The notes: generated by a model from the letters alone, not told the origin. Positions 1 to 7,180 are shown, counted from the first letter of the stretch. The stretch: 9,099 nt of DNA from Methanobacteriota archaeon (GCA_003694965.1 RFJG01000047.1:1-9099); one strand, 5' to 3'. Numbers and translations are program-made.

Positions 1-25
1 ACATAATAGCTGATGATAGCTATGC

Positions 26-1030
26 TTAGACAAGCCTCAACATCCTTTCCAAGACAGTACTTGTCATAAGGAAAACTGTGAAGGCTATGAGCCACAAAAA
101 GATAACATACTTGAATCCGAATATGACACGTCCCTTATTAACAGCGCCTATGAGTAGGGCTGTTATGAAAGTGGAGAGGAGTATGTAACTGACCATCATT
201 ATGAACAGGACGTCCTTGTTGACACTCACATTAGGAGAAAGGGCTCCGACTATCCCTGCAGTGTTGACCCCCACATTGGAGACTGCCTTAGAAAGGGATA
301 GAAGGCTTAACACATAGGTATAGGCAACGGACATCAGGAAGGGCATTATGAGAGCGCCTATTATGACTATGAAGGCCGTGAAGTTCTTTGTCCTGTCTGC
401 GAGGTCTTTTTTGAGTATCATTATGTCCCTAAAGTGGTCTGCATATGCTTGGAGGAGCTCTGCCAACTTACCTCCAGCAACAACTGCCCTCTCAAAGAAG
501 TTGGCGAAGTTCTTGATATATACGGAGTCCATCCTCCTAGCGAGCTCCCTGAAAGCTATGCTCAACATACCAGTTGAAGCGACCTTCTCATATGCCTTAG
601 CTGCCTCTTTGCCAAGTATGCCAAACTCCGGCTTGGCAGAAGACAAGAAGGCTTGCATAGGGACCATTCCACCGCTAAGGTTGGAGGCTATGTTGTATAG
701 GAAGTCGGAGAAGAGCTCCTCAGCCCTGTCAACCCTAGCAGACACGACGAACTTGAGGTGGAGCCAAAAGAGGAATGGGACGATAAACAATGAGGACAAA
801 GAGAGTATGCAGGAAAGGCAGTAGGAGACAGGAAATAAGTATATGCCATAAGAGGTAAGGGTTACGTCCAAGAGAACGGGAATTACGAAAAGTAGGATGG
901 TTAGCGTCATCATCCTGCCCGCCCACTCCTCTGCGGTCTCATCAAAGCCCGCGTAATCTAGCTGTCTCGTAAAGTAGTTGAGAAGGAAATCTGGTAGCAT
1001 ATTGCCAAAGAAAAGGTAGACTCTCTTCAT
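26..1030 (-). CDS. GspF/TadC/FlaJ-family pilus platform membrane protein (second copy)
   Basis: A 334-residue polytopic membrane protein, probably part of the inner-membrane platform on which the pilus ATPase acts. Hydrophobic segments lie at about 41-60, 66-92, 217-246, 274-296 and 304-325. Between segments two and three is a roughly 120-residue cytoplasmic block with the look of a T2SF domain: helical, starting near D101-RAEELFSDFL, with LSGGMVPMQAF at 119-128 and a Gly pair in AVVAGGKLAELL at 182-193. The layout TM-TM / cytoplasmic domain / TMs is that of TadC and FlaJ. The ATG overlaps the stop of the upstream gene (ATGA, 1027-1030) and a GGTGAT Shine-Dalgarno sits just upstream. It is the last complete gene of the operon in view; only 25 bases follow. 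It is a diverged relative of the 1027-1899 product, so the two may form a heteromeric platform as TadB/TadC do (inference). Confidence 0.88.
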   Translation of the reverse strand: MKRVYLFFGNMLPDFLLNYFTRQLDYAGFDETAEEWAGRMMTLTILLFVIPVLLDVTLTSYGIYLFPVSYCLSCILSLSSLFIVPFLFWLHLKFVVSARVDRAEELFSDFLYNIASNLSGGMVPMQAFLSSAKPEFGILGKEAAKAYEKVASTGMLSIAFRELARRMDSVYIKNFANFFERAVVAGGKLAELLQAYADHFRDIMILKKDLADRTKNFTAFIVIIGALIMPFLMSVAYTYVLSLLSLSKAVSNVGVNTAGIVGALSPNVSVNKDVLFIMMVSYILLSTFITALLIGAVNKGRVIFGFKYVIFLWLIAFTVFLMTSTVLERMLRLV

Positions 1031-1899
1031 TCTATCACCGCTGGCTTGGAGGTCCTTATGAAACCAACGAGGAATGCTTGGACGAGCAAAGAACTAACTA
1101 GGACAACAGCTATGAGGAGTTCCGAGAACTCTATGTCCATTATGGCTGAGACTATAACTCCAGTGACTAGGAAAATGGCAGGGACAACTGCACCTAACAA
1201 GAGATAACCGAAGAGAAGGAGATTTACCTTCTCCAAGTATCTCTTAAGCTCCCTCTCATTGTATTCCTTGACTGTCTTGTCTATGGACTCAAGGACATCA
1301 GTAACATCTCCCCCTACACGCATCGCAGTGGAGAGCTGCCATAGAGTCTTCCTCATAAAGTTGCTCCTTATTGTCCTGGCTAGCTCCCCAAGGGCTTCTG
1401 CATCTGAGTAGCCCTCATTGATCCTGCTGACAACTCTCTTGAGCTTCTTGGATGCCATTCCATAATTAGAGGTTGAGGTTATGATGAGAGCGTCATAGAG
1501 AAGGACTCCGGAACGGAGCTGTATGAGCATATCGTTGAGTATGAAACTCAAGTCCCTGTCTATCTTCTTGGACATATCCTGGACTTTAGCTCTTGGATAA
1601 ACTATGTTGATAACTAAGATAAAGAAGAACATGTAGAGGAAAACGGCGAGCTCCACGAACCACAATTCCTTAGCTCCCCACGTGGCTATGAAAAGGAGGA
1701 GAGGGAAAAAGAGAGCATAAACAAAGGCTGATAGAAAGGCAGAGGAGAGATAGACATGGGCTTTTATGCGTGGGTCCAATACCTCTAAGTCCTCTTCTAT
1801 GAATGGAACTACTCTTAGCAATAACTTCCCGAAAAACTCGAAGCGCCTGACAAAACGCCTCGCCTTGAGAGGGTTGAAGAGTATGAAAGGCGATATCAT
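1027..1899 (-). CDS. GspF/TadC/FlaJ-family pilus platform membrane protein (first copy)
   Basis: A 290-residue platform protein of the type II secretion F (T2SF) family. Hydrophobic segments lie at about 50-72, 79-101, 226-253 and 260-281, with a cytoplasmic T2SF block between the second and third. That block shows the typical pattern RDLSFILNDMLIQLRSG (115-131), an LxDAL-like stretch at 133-138, and MRVGGDVTDVLESI (193-206), which matches the family's recurrent GG-D/E-L pattern. The protein is expected to bind the secretion ATPase and pass its motion to pilin subunits. It starts with ATG overlapping the ATPase stop codon (ATGA, 1896-1899) and ends overlapping the next platform gene, so all three are likely translationally coupled. 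The Shine-Dalgarno is weak (AAGG), which fits coupling. It is about 40 residues shorter than its neighbour at 26-1030, chiefly at the C-terminus. Confidence 0.88.
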   Translation of the reverse strand: MISPFILFNPLKARRFVRRFEFFGKLLLRVVPFIEEDLEVLDPRIKAHVYLSSAFLSAFVYALFFPLLLFIATWGAKELWFVELAVFLYMFFFILVINIVYPRAKVQDMSKKIDRDLSFILNDMLIQLRSGVLLYDALIITSTSNYGMASKKLKRVVSRINEGYSDAEALGELARTIRSNFMRKTLWQLSTAMRVGGDVTDVLESIDKTVKEYNERELKRYLEKVNLLLFGYLLLGAVVPAIFLVTGVIVSAIMDIEFSELLIAVVLVSSLLVQAFLVGFIRTSKPAVIE

Positions 1900-3611
1900 A
1901 ATCTCAGCCTTTTGCCTTCTCTTATTGTTGAGATGATATCATCCCTGTCCTTGTAGTATGCTCTAACGAATTCCTCCATGGACTCCATTGATGTCATACG
2001 GTGTTTTATGAGATACTTGAGAACCTTAACTCTATCCTCTAAGTCCTCATTAAGCTCTTTTTGCGTCATACCAGTATAGAGGGAAACCTTCTCCCTATAT
2101 TTGATTGGAAGGCCGTGGAAATCGAATGTGTCCATCCTCGCCCTATGGCTATAGACCCTGTCAACATTAGCGCCAGTCTCCTTGAGCATTATCTGTGCTA
2201 TCTCAAATGTCCTTCTCGTCCCTGTTTTCCTGTTCCTCCTCTGAGTAACTATTAAGTCAAGAATATCCATCTCCTGTATAGGTATCCCTATGGGCTCCTC
2301 TTGGAGCCTCTTGAGTGCTATGTAGGCAGTGTCTGCGTGGAAAGTGGAGTAAACGCTATGGCCTGTGTGCATAGCCTCAAACATCACAATAGCTTCTTCC
2401 TTCCTCCTAACTTCTCCCACTATTATCCTGTCTGGCCTCATACGGAGGCTGTTGACCATCAAGTCAAGGAGGGAAACCTCTCCCAAGCCTTCTGGGTTGG
2501 GAGACCTCGTTACCATTGGCACCCAATTCTCGAAAGAGGTTGGCAGGTTTAATTCTCTCGTGTCCTCTATAGTTATTACTCTCTGGAAGGGGTTGGAAAG
2601 CATTAGCAATGCGTTGAGCATCGTCGTCTTACCGCTAGCCGTTCCTCCAACAACGAGGACGTTCATCTCAAGCTCCTCTGCCTGCCACAACAAAGATGCC
2701 ATATCCGCAGTGAGCGTACCATTTTTTATGAGGAAGGGCAATGTATAAGGCTCTTCAGAGAATTTCCTTATGGTGAGCGTGTTCCCGCTAACTGAGATTG
2801 GGTAGAGAGTAGCGTTAGTTCTCTCGCCATTGATGAGGTGGGCATCTAAGAGAGGGCTCAATGTCGTTATCTGCTTGCCAACCCTCCTAGCTATCCTAAC
2901 TGCCAAGTTGGAGACATCAGCCTCTGTAGGGAATAGTATGTTGGTCTTGAGCCAACCATACTCCCTGTGATAAACTACTATGGGCTTATTGGCGCTGTTG
3001 ATAACTACCTCTTCTAACTTGGGGTCTATGAGGAAGTACTCCAGCTTCCCTATGCCGTACATCTCAGACCTTATGATGCCAGCTAACACATCAGCATCCT
3101 CCTTCTTATCAACGATTTTGGAGAGTTTGTTCCTCGCCATGTTGAGCTGCTTCTCGTATATCTTCTTCCTCCTCTCCTCCTCTGTCATCATGTATGTCTC
3201 TGGTGGGAGGAAAAGGGCTATCTCATCCTTGAGTTTCCTTAAGAAAGATGCTGTTATAGGGCCGGGCATAGGGTAGTCAAGGTAGTAAGACATATCCCCC
3301 TCCTTGTCCTTGTAGATATAGACTCTTGCTTGGTATGTGCCGTCGGAAGATGCTGTGTCATACTCTTCTATGATCCTGCTCTTGGGGGGGAGCCTCTCCT
3401 CCTGTGTTGGCGGAGCGAACAAGACCTTAACAGATGGCTTGACAAATGGGATGGGAACATAGTAGAGCTCAACGATCCTCTCCTCCTCAAGCCACTCAAG
3501 TATTTGCTCTAAATCATCTGGATTGATGGAAACTTGCTTTGCCAAGTATGGCAATCTCGCAGTCTTCCCTATTATGGAAGTAAGGAAATCCAACTTAGTC
3601 TTTATGAGCAC
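1896..3611 (-). CDS. Type II/IV secretion ATPase, TadA/FlaI/GspE family
   Basis: A 571-residue cytoplasmic hexameric motor ATPase that powers pilin assembly. All signature boxes are present: Walker A GGTASGKT at 322-329, Asp box ITIEDTREL at 346-354 with E349/D350, Walker B IIVGEVR at 396-402 with E400, and the His box from H415-TGH to STFHA at 422-426. Residues around 180-290 match the N2 domain of the family (GIGKLEYFLIDPKLEEVVIN, then RIARRVGKQI). The first ~50 residues look like a small winged helix, which is not part of the core. A GTG start directly follows the TAG of the upstream pilin-like gene (TAGGTG), with GAGGG a few bases upstream; no closer ATG explains the full N-terminus. It lies between the minor pilins and two platform genes, as in Tad- or Epd-like archaeal pilus loci. 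Which subfamily it belongs to (TadA, FlaI or other archaeal PilB) cannot be fixed by eye. Confidence 0.96.
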   Translation of the reverse strand: MLIKTKLDFLTSIIGKTARLPYLAKQVSINPDDLEQILEWLEEERIVELYYVPIPFVKPSVKVLFAPPTQEERLPPKSRIIEEYDTASSDGTYQARVYIYKDKEGDMSYYLDYPMPGPITASFLRKLKDEIALFLPPETYMMTEEERRKKIYEKQLNMARNKLSKIVDKKEDADVLAGIIRSEMYGIGKLEYFLIDPKLEEVVINSANKPIVVYHREYGWLKTNILFPTEADVSNLAVRIARRVGKQITTLSPLLDAHLINGERTNATLYPISVSGNTLTIRKFSEEPYTLPFLIKNGTLTADMASLLWQAEELEMNVLVVGGTASGKTTMLNALLMLSNPFQRVITIEDTRELNLPTSFENWVPMVTRSPNPEGLGEVSLLDLMVNSLRMRPDRIIVGEVRRKEEAIVMFEAMHTGHSVYSTFHADTAYIALKRLQEEPIGIPIQEMDILDLIVTQRRNRKTGTRRTFEIAQIMLKETGANVDRVYSHRARMDTFDFHGLPIKYREKVSLYTGMTQKELNEDLEDRVKVLKYLIKHRMTSMESMEEFVRAYYKDRDDIISTIREGKRLRL

Positions 3612-4478
3612 CTAACCCTCACCTACAACAATACCGACTGGCTCTTTATAAACATTGCCCTGTGAGATGTTGAGACCTCCTGGATAGTAGGCTAGTACAT
3701 AGCTTGGCTCACTAGCTACCATCGTTATGTTGGCATAGCCACTACCAGGTTGCTTCTTCTTTTTTTCTATTATTTGTATTGAATACTTTTGCTTGTTGCT
3801 GATTTTGCCTATGACTATGCGAACCTCGTTCTTGTCCTTGTTCTTCTTACCATAGTTATAGGTTAATTTCAATCTCGTCTCTTTTGTTGGATTGATGGAG
3901 TCGTTGAAATAAAGAGGGGCTCCATAATCATCTGTAATCACTATGTTGACTGGCACATTGCCCGCATAGAACCTATCAACTTTCAGTTTCCTCTTACCTA
4001 CTGAAGAGACTCCTGGTATGGTGTAAAAAATAGAAGCGTTGATGCCCGTAAGGGAGCTCTTTCCATAGAATTCCATCTCATATTTATTTTTGCTTGAAAC
4101 TTGTGAAAACCCGTTGCTAAAGTAGAGGAAGACGTCGTTCTTGCTCTCCAATGAAGAGAAATCTATGGAATAATTGTAGCCCAGGGCAGATAGGGCTCCC
4201 GAAATGTAGTTGCGGTAATCCTTGACTTCCTTGCTGTTGTCCTTCTCTGGAGAGGAAGCGTTGACGCTTATGGCAACAGTAGAAGGAGAGCTCCTCTCTA
4301 TTGTTATGTTGCGTGGCACAAAGAGAGCAACATCGCTAACTATTGTATCGTATATTGTCCCTATCCTCGTATAGCTCCTCTCAACATAATTGGTCGTGAT
4401 TGATGAAACTAGTATGTATGAAAGAGATGGGAGTATAAACAAGAGGACAAATAGCTGCGCTAAGAAAGCTTTGGCCAT
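3612..4478 (-). CDS. Pilin-like single-pass surface protein
   Basis: A 288-residue protein with one N-terminal hydrophobic helix (about residues 5-26, LAQLFVLLFILPSLSYILV) and a long, probably extracytoplasmic domain. The short MAKA before the helix could be a class III-type leader, but the usual Glu at +5 is missing, so processing is uncertain. The exterior part carries N-x-S/T sequons at N57, N73, N102, N148, N192, N250 and N270. Strand-rich stretches and Tyr/Ser/Asn-rich loops fit a beta-rich surface head. A Lys-rich patch (EKKKKQ) lies near residue 238. No enzymatic motif is seen. Its ATG is preceded by GTGGTG, and it overlaps the upstream gene by 19 bases. It is the largest of the five small membrane genes between the two ATPases, so it could be a minor pilin at the tip or an anchoring subunit (inference). 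Confidence 0.78.
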   Translation of the reverse strand: MAKAFLAQLFVLLFILPSLSYILVSSITTNYVERSYTRIGTIYDTIVSDVALFVPRNITIERSSPSTVAISVNASSPEKDNSKEVKDYRNYISGALSALGYNYSIDFSSLESKNDVFLYFSNGFSQVSSKNKYEMEFYGKSSLTGINASIFYTIPGVSSVGKRKLKVDRFYAGNVPVNIVITDDYGAPLYFNDSINPTKETRLKLTYNYGKKNKDKNEVRIVIGKISNKQKYSIQIIEKKKKQPGSGYANITMVASEPSYVLAYYPGGLNISQGNVYKEPVGIVVGEG

Positions 4479-5002
4479 AGCACCACTCTATAGAGGTAGA
4501 GGTCCTTTCCCTTGAGGTTGTTGTTACTAGTATCTAAAACAAATGCATAACTCTGTTGTGAGTTAGTAGCATTGAGACAACCGGCTTTGGTTACGTTGTA
4601 TTGTTGCTGGAGGGAGTATTGCTGGTTGTTGTTATTATTATTGCAGTTATCGTCGCTATGGCCGGGATTTCCCTCATTCTTCTCGTGGCCTTCTCCTTTG
4701 CACTTCTCGTGGCCTTCTCCTCCATCTCCGCTCTCATTCTTCTTTACCTTGTAGAGCTCTATAGTGCCACAATATTGAGTTGGTAGATTATCAACAACTT
4801 GCTGCATTAATGATTGGTTGTTGATACCTGCTTGGAAGGTTCCAGAACTCTTGAGAGATAAAGTTAAGCTCTGCAAATAGTCCTCTAATGTATGCTCCCT
4901 TACTTGGAAGGCCGGAACGTTGACAACTTGTATGGTTGCTACTGCTATCAACAGGAAAAGAGATGCTAATAGGACATCCAATGTATAGAGTTGCGCTTTC
5001 AT
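4460..5002 (-). CDS. Minor pilin-like protein with GEGHEK repeat and poly-Asn insert
   Basis: A 180-residue protein starting MKAQLYTLDVLLASLF, a class III-like leader (cleavage likely between A3 and Q4) followed by a hydrophobic helix to about residue 27. The helix start TLDVLLASLFLL resembles SLDALVAVSLFFL of the 4999-5463 product, so the two are probably paralogues. The middle (about 88-135) is low complexity: two copies of GEGHEK (95-100 and 103-108), then a His/Asp/Cys stretch (H115, D117-D118, C120), six Asn in a row (121-126) and Gln-rich sequence. Possible disulfide partners are C78, C101, C120 and C142. Sequons include N62, N89, N136 and N144. The ATG overlaps the previous stop (ATGA) and has a perfect GGAGGTG at 5008-5014, five bases upstream. 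The insert may bind metal or be a variable surface loop (inference). Confidence 0.8.
   Translation of the reverse strand: MKAQLYTLDVLLASLFLLIAVATIQVVNVPAFQVREHTLEDYLQSLTLSLKSSGTFQAGINNQSLMQQVVDNLPTQYCGTIELYKVKKNESGDGGEGHEKCKGEGHEKNEGNPGHSDDNCNNNNNNQQYSLQQQYNVTKAGCLNATNSQQSYAFVLDTSNNNLKGKDLYLYRVVLWPKLS
4679..4720. repeat. Two 18-base direct repeats inside a pilin-like gene
   Basis: CTTCTCGTGGCCTTCTCC occurs at 4679-4696 and again at 4703-4720, a 24-base (8-codon) period. On the minus strand it encodes the two GEGHEK copies of the 4460-5002 product. Such in-frame repeats can expand or contract by slippage or recombination. Confidence 0.9.
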
Positions 5003-5463
5003 CCTTCCACCTCCACAATGAGATTTACGAGCGAACCGTTATAAGTTGATGGGAGAACATGCCTCTCAAGGCTACCGTTAATTGGTTCAGTGTAATTGAA
5101 ATAGACAATAGAACTGTTGAAGTAGTCGCTCACAACTATAGAGATGTTCTTCCCGCTTATGCCGAGCAAGTCTTTGGTAGCGCTGTTGTTGTTGGAGAGG
5201 GAGTTGTAGAGCTTATCGAGCTTGCTCTGTTGCAACTTACACCTATTGTAAGCTAAGCCAAGGCCAGGAACGCCCTCTACCTCTTGCCAATCGCCTTCGC
5301 TCCCAGCAGAGCACAGGAAAAAAGGGTCGTACATGTTGACTACCCTACCAGAAGGATTGCCAGAGGTGCTCTTGCCAAGAGAGTAGGAAGAGAGGATCCC
5401 CTGAAAAGCGAAGAAGAGCAGGAAAAATAAGGAGACAGCTACTAAGGCATCAAGACTATCCAA
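4999..5463 (-). CDS. Minor pilin-like protein, TTG start
   Basis: A 154-residue protein with an N-terminal hydrophobic helix (SLDALVAVSLFFLLFFAFQGI, about 3-23), then a small extracytoplasmic domain. The SLDAL beginning is a pattern I associate with pilin-like proteins of small-genome archaea. Only two cysteines, C51 and C75, follow the helix and could form one disulfide. Sequons cluster in the second half: N92, N106, N116, N123, N130 and N142. The start is TTG at 5461-5463, chosen because an AGGAGGTG ribosome-binding site lies six bases upstream and because it lets the hydrophobic helix begin right after a 2-residue leader. It overlaps the upstream gene by 8 bases and the downstream gene by 4. 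The leader is too short for typical prepilin-peptidase cleavage, so the protein may keep its N-terminus. The function is inferred only from position and architecture. Confidence 0.8.
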   Translation of the reverse strand: MDSLDALVAVSLFFLLFFAFQGILSSYSLGKSTSGNPSGRVVNMYDPFFLCSAGSEGDWQEVEGVPGLGLAYNRCKLQQSKLDKLYNSLSNNNSATKDLLGISGKNISIVVSDYFNSSIVYFNYTEPINGSLERHVLPSTYNGSLVNLIVEVEG

Positions 5464-5824
5464 TTACAACACCTCCTAATTTCGTCCCATTGAGAGTTAG
5501 GTTAAAGCTAGTGCCAGTTCCGTAGAAGGAGCCATTAAATGGAACATAGCAAGTCTCTACATTCCCTTCTCCGTCGTCCAAAAAGCACGTGTTGTCTGTG
5601 ATGTTGAGAGTTATATTCTTAGTAAGGATTAGAGTCTCCGTACATCCATCTCCGCAAGAGGCTAGATCAAATAAGACATGCTCTACCTCTGCCCTCTCGC
5701 TAGATAAGGAAGATAGAGAAAGTTGCTGTCCTTGTCCTCCCATATATGTTGTGCTATATACAGTTAAGAAAAGAGCAAAGGCAGAGAAAGCAGCGAATAG
5801 AGCAAGCTGAGTTAGGGCGGTCAC
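5456..5824 (-). CDS. Small pilin-like membrane protein with four conserved-looking cysteines
   Basis: A 122-residue protein with an N-terminal hydrophobic helix (about 6-24, QLALFAAFSAFALFLTVYS) and a short exterior domain. Residues 30-50 are Gln/Ser-rich and probably form the helix extension seen in type IV pilins. C57, C61, C80 and C92 suggest two disulfides (C57/C61 flank a CGDGC motif). Five sequons occur in only 122 residues: N70, N74, N97, N108 and N112. No canonical class III cleavage site is visible (MTALTQLALF). The start is GTG, overlapping the upstream TGA as GTGA, with GAGGT about ten bases upstream, so reinitiation after the preceding pilin is likely. It is the second of five small membrane proteins in the operon and probably a minor subunit. 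The family is not recognised by name. Confidence 0.75.
   Translation of the reverse strand: MTALTQLALFAAFSAFALFLTVYSTTYMGGQGQQLSLSSLSSERAEVEHVLFDLASCGDGCTETLILTKNITLNITDNTCFLDDGEGNVETCYVPFNGSFYGTGTSFNLTLNGTKLGGVVIG
5470..5477 (-). promoter_or_regulatory. Strong Shine-Dalgarno that sets a TTG start
   Basis: The minus strand reads AGGAGGTG, a full complement to the archaeal 16S tail, six bases before TTG at 5461-5463. It lies inside the end of the preceding gene and is the main reason for accepting TTG as the start of the 4999-5463 gene. Confidence 0.75.
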
Positions 5825-6234
5825 TTGACATCTACCTCAACAGTGCCTTTCTTGTCCTTGAATTCAAGCTCAACAAGGCCTGTCTGGTTAGGGAGCTGCT
5901 TAAAAGTTATGGAGTAGTCAAACTCCTTGACGAGTTGCGTCCCGCTTGGCATTGTCATAACAAGTTGCGAAGGATTGCCAGAAGTAAATGTCAAGTTATA
6001 CTCAGAAGGAAATTGTATTGTTGCCTCCACCTCTGCCTTATCTCCTTGTATATATGCTGTGTAACCATAAGTGTAGATCTGGTCGAGTGCCTGCTTCCCT
6101 ATTAAGTTCTCCCTCTGCACAGAGAGTTGGTTGATATTGCTTATGATTACTGCTGAAAATAATAGGAGTATTGTCAGGAGTATGCCATTCATTACCAAGA
6201 ACTCAGTAGATACTTGCGCTTTCTTGATTGTCAT
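5821..6234 (-). CDS. Class III signal-peptide pilin (minor pilin candidate)
   Basis: A 137-residue prepilin with a textbook archaeal class III leader: MTIKKA then QVSTEF at 7-12, with cleavage expected after A6 and Glu11 at mature position +5, followed by a hydrophobic helix to about residue 32 (LVMNGILLTILLLFSAVIIS). The mature part continues as an amphipathic helix (NQLSVQRENLIGKQALDQIY) and then a beta-rich domain ending in alternating V/E residues (GTVEVDV). Sequons are at N80 and N116. It needs a prepilin peptidase (FlaK/PibD/EppA type), which is not in this window. The ATG overlaps the stop of the KaiC-like gene (ATGA), with CGGTG upstream. Of the five small membrane proteins in the operon, this one is most clearly a processed pilin. 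It may be a pilus subunit or an initiator for the major pilin at 7282-7761 (inference). Confidence 0.87.
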   Translation of the reverse strand: MTIKKAQVSTEFLVMNGILLTILLLFSAVIISNINQLSVQRENLIGKQALDQIYTYGYTAYIQGDKAEVEATIQFPSEYNLTFTSGNPSQLVMTMPSGTQLVKEFDYSITFKQLPNQTGLVELEFKDKKGTVEVDVK

Positions 6235-7142
6235 ATGAACACCGAAGAATGTGGGAAGACCTTTACTCCCTGGCTTGTTATCATGTAAGGCACTACTTTC
6301 TCAACATGGGGCGTGTCTCTCATCTTTATTACTTCCATACCTCTAACACGTAAGTCCTCTTTTGCGTAGTAGTGGAGCTTGACTATGCCATCTGCCATAA
6401 ACTCCCATCTGCTGTAGTCTTTGCCGTCTCCTTTCTCAAGCGTGAATATCGTAGAGACGGGGAGCCTGTTGAACACCTCAAAGAAATTGTAAATGAAGTC
6501 GTTCTCTTCTTGCTTGGAAACGAATGAGATGGCTATGGAAGTGAGAGAGTCCACAGCCACCTTGGAAATGGAGTTTTCCTCAACAAAATCCTGAAGGGAC
6601 ATACCGTCTGACCTTATGATTTCCTTCATCTCATAAGGAGAGTAGAAGAGGAAGTTCATGTTTTTCTCCTTCTCCGTATCCCAACCCATGAACTTGGCAT
6701 GTGCTCTTAACCTGGTTATTGGCTCATTGGTAGAGATGAAAAGTGTGTTATCACCTTGCTGAGCACCTCTGTAGCAGTATTCCAAGCAGAAGAGCGTCTT
6801 ACCCGTTCCCGGGCCTCCTGAAAAGACGACGTTGGAGCCCTCCACAAGGCCACCATAAGTAAGATCGTCAAAGCCTGGCACATATGTCTTGGCTCTAGCC
6901 ACTTCCTTGGAGGGCTTGGACTCTATGAGTTTCTTGAATGATTCAAGCCTTCTCTTAGCTTCTAAGAGCTCCTTACTCAGCATTATCTTTTCCTTTTTCT
7001 TGGCTGGTTTCTTAGGAACTGTTCTCTTCGCTTTTTTTGGCTTCTCTACTCTCTTGGCTTTCTTAGCCTTGCTATGAACTCCTGTCTTGTGAGTAGCTTT
7101 CTTCCTTCCTCCTTTCGTGCTTTTTTTCTTTTTGACTACCAC
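6231..7142 (-). CDS. KaiC/FlaH-like RecA-fold ATPase with lysine-rich N-terminal tail
   Basis: With a GTG start at 7142 the protein has 303 residues. Residues 4-52 form a Lys/Ala/Pro-rich tail recalling histone H1 (AKKAKRVEKPKKAKR). Residues 53-80 are probably a helix, and a single KaiC-type RecA fold runs from about 85 to 300. Seen motifs are YVPGFDDLTYGGL at 87-99, Walker A GGPGTGKT at 109-116, ISTNEP at 136-141, Walker B KVAVDSLTS with D198, and the C-terminal RGMEVIKMRDTPH at 267-279, typical of KaiC-like proteins. In archaella the related FlaH (ArlH) binds the motor ATPase and regulates assembly; a like role for the ATPase at 1896-3611 is inferred. It is the first gene of the operon. The TATA box centred near 7167 puts the transcription start at about the GTG, so the mRNA may be leaderless. 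An alternative ATG at 7208 would add 22 residues but would run through that TATA box. Confidence 0.9.
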   Translation of the reverse strand: MVVKKKKSTKGGRKKATHKTGVHSKAKKAKRVEKPKKAKRTVPKKPAKKKEKIMLSKELLEAKRRLESFKKLIESKPSKEVARAKTYVPGFDDLTYGGLVEGSNVVFSGGPGTGKTLFCLEYCYRGAQQGDNTLFISTNEPITRLRAHAKFMGWDTEKEKNMNFLFYSPYEMKEIIRSDGMSLQDFVEENSISKVAVDSLTSIAISFVSKQEENDFIYNFFEVFNRLPVSTIFTLEKGDGKDYSRWEFMADGIVKLHYYAKEDLRVRGMEVIKMRDTPHVEKVVPYMITSQGVKVFPHSSVFI

Positions 7143-7163
7143 AAAAGGAATGGAAGGGCTGGC

Positions 7164-7171
7164 TTTAAAAA
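7164..7171 (-). promoter_or_regulatory. TATA box for the pilus operon
   Basis: On the minus strand the sequence reads TTTTTAAA. Its centre lies about 25-26 bases upstream of the GTG at 7142. That is the normal archaeal distance from TATA box to transcription start, so transcription would begin at or next to the start codon. No Shine-Dalgarno precedes that GTG, which agrees with a leaderless message. Confidence 0.6.
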
Positions 7172-7180
7172 TGTAGTGTA

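Noticed and set aside
6..23. Small inverted repeat ATAGCT-GATGAT-AGCTAT just behind the last operon gene.
   Set aside because: The stem is only six A/T-rich pairs and no T run follows on the minus strand, so I cannot call it a terminator; the next gene lies outside the window.
348..824. A 158-codon plus-strand open frame opposite the last platform gene.
   Set aside because: It is antisense to a clear T2SF membrane protein, has no Shine-Dalgarno or TATA box, and shows no domain.
1932..1943. Perfect 12-base palindrome GATGATATCATC.
   Set aside because: It lies inside the ATPase coding sequence where it simply encodes Asp-Asp-Ile-Ile; one such palindrome in 9 kb may well be chance.
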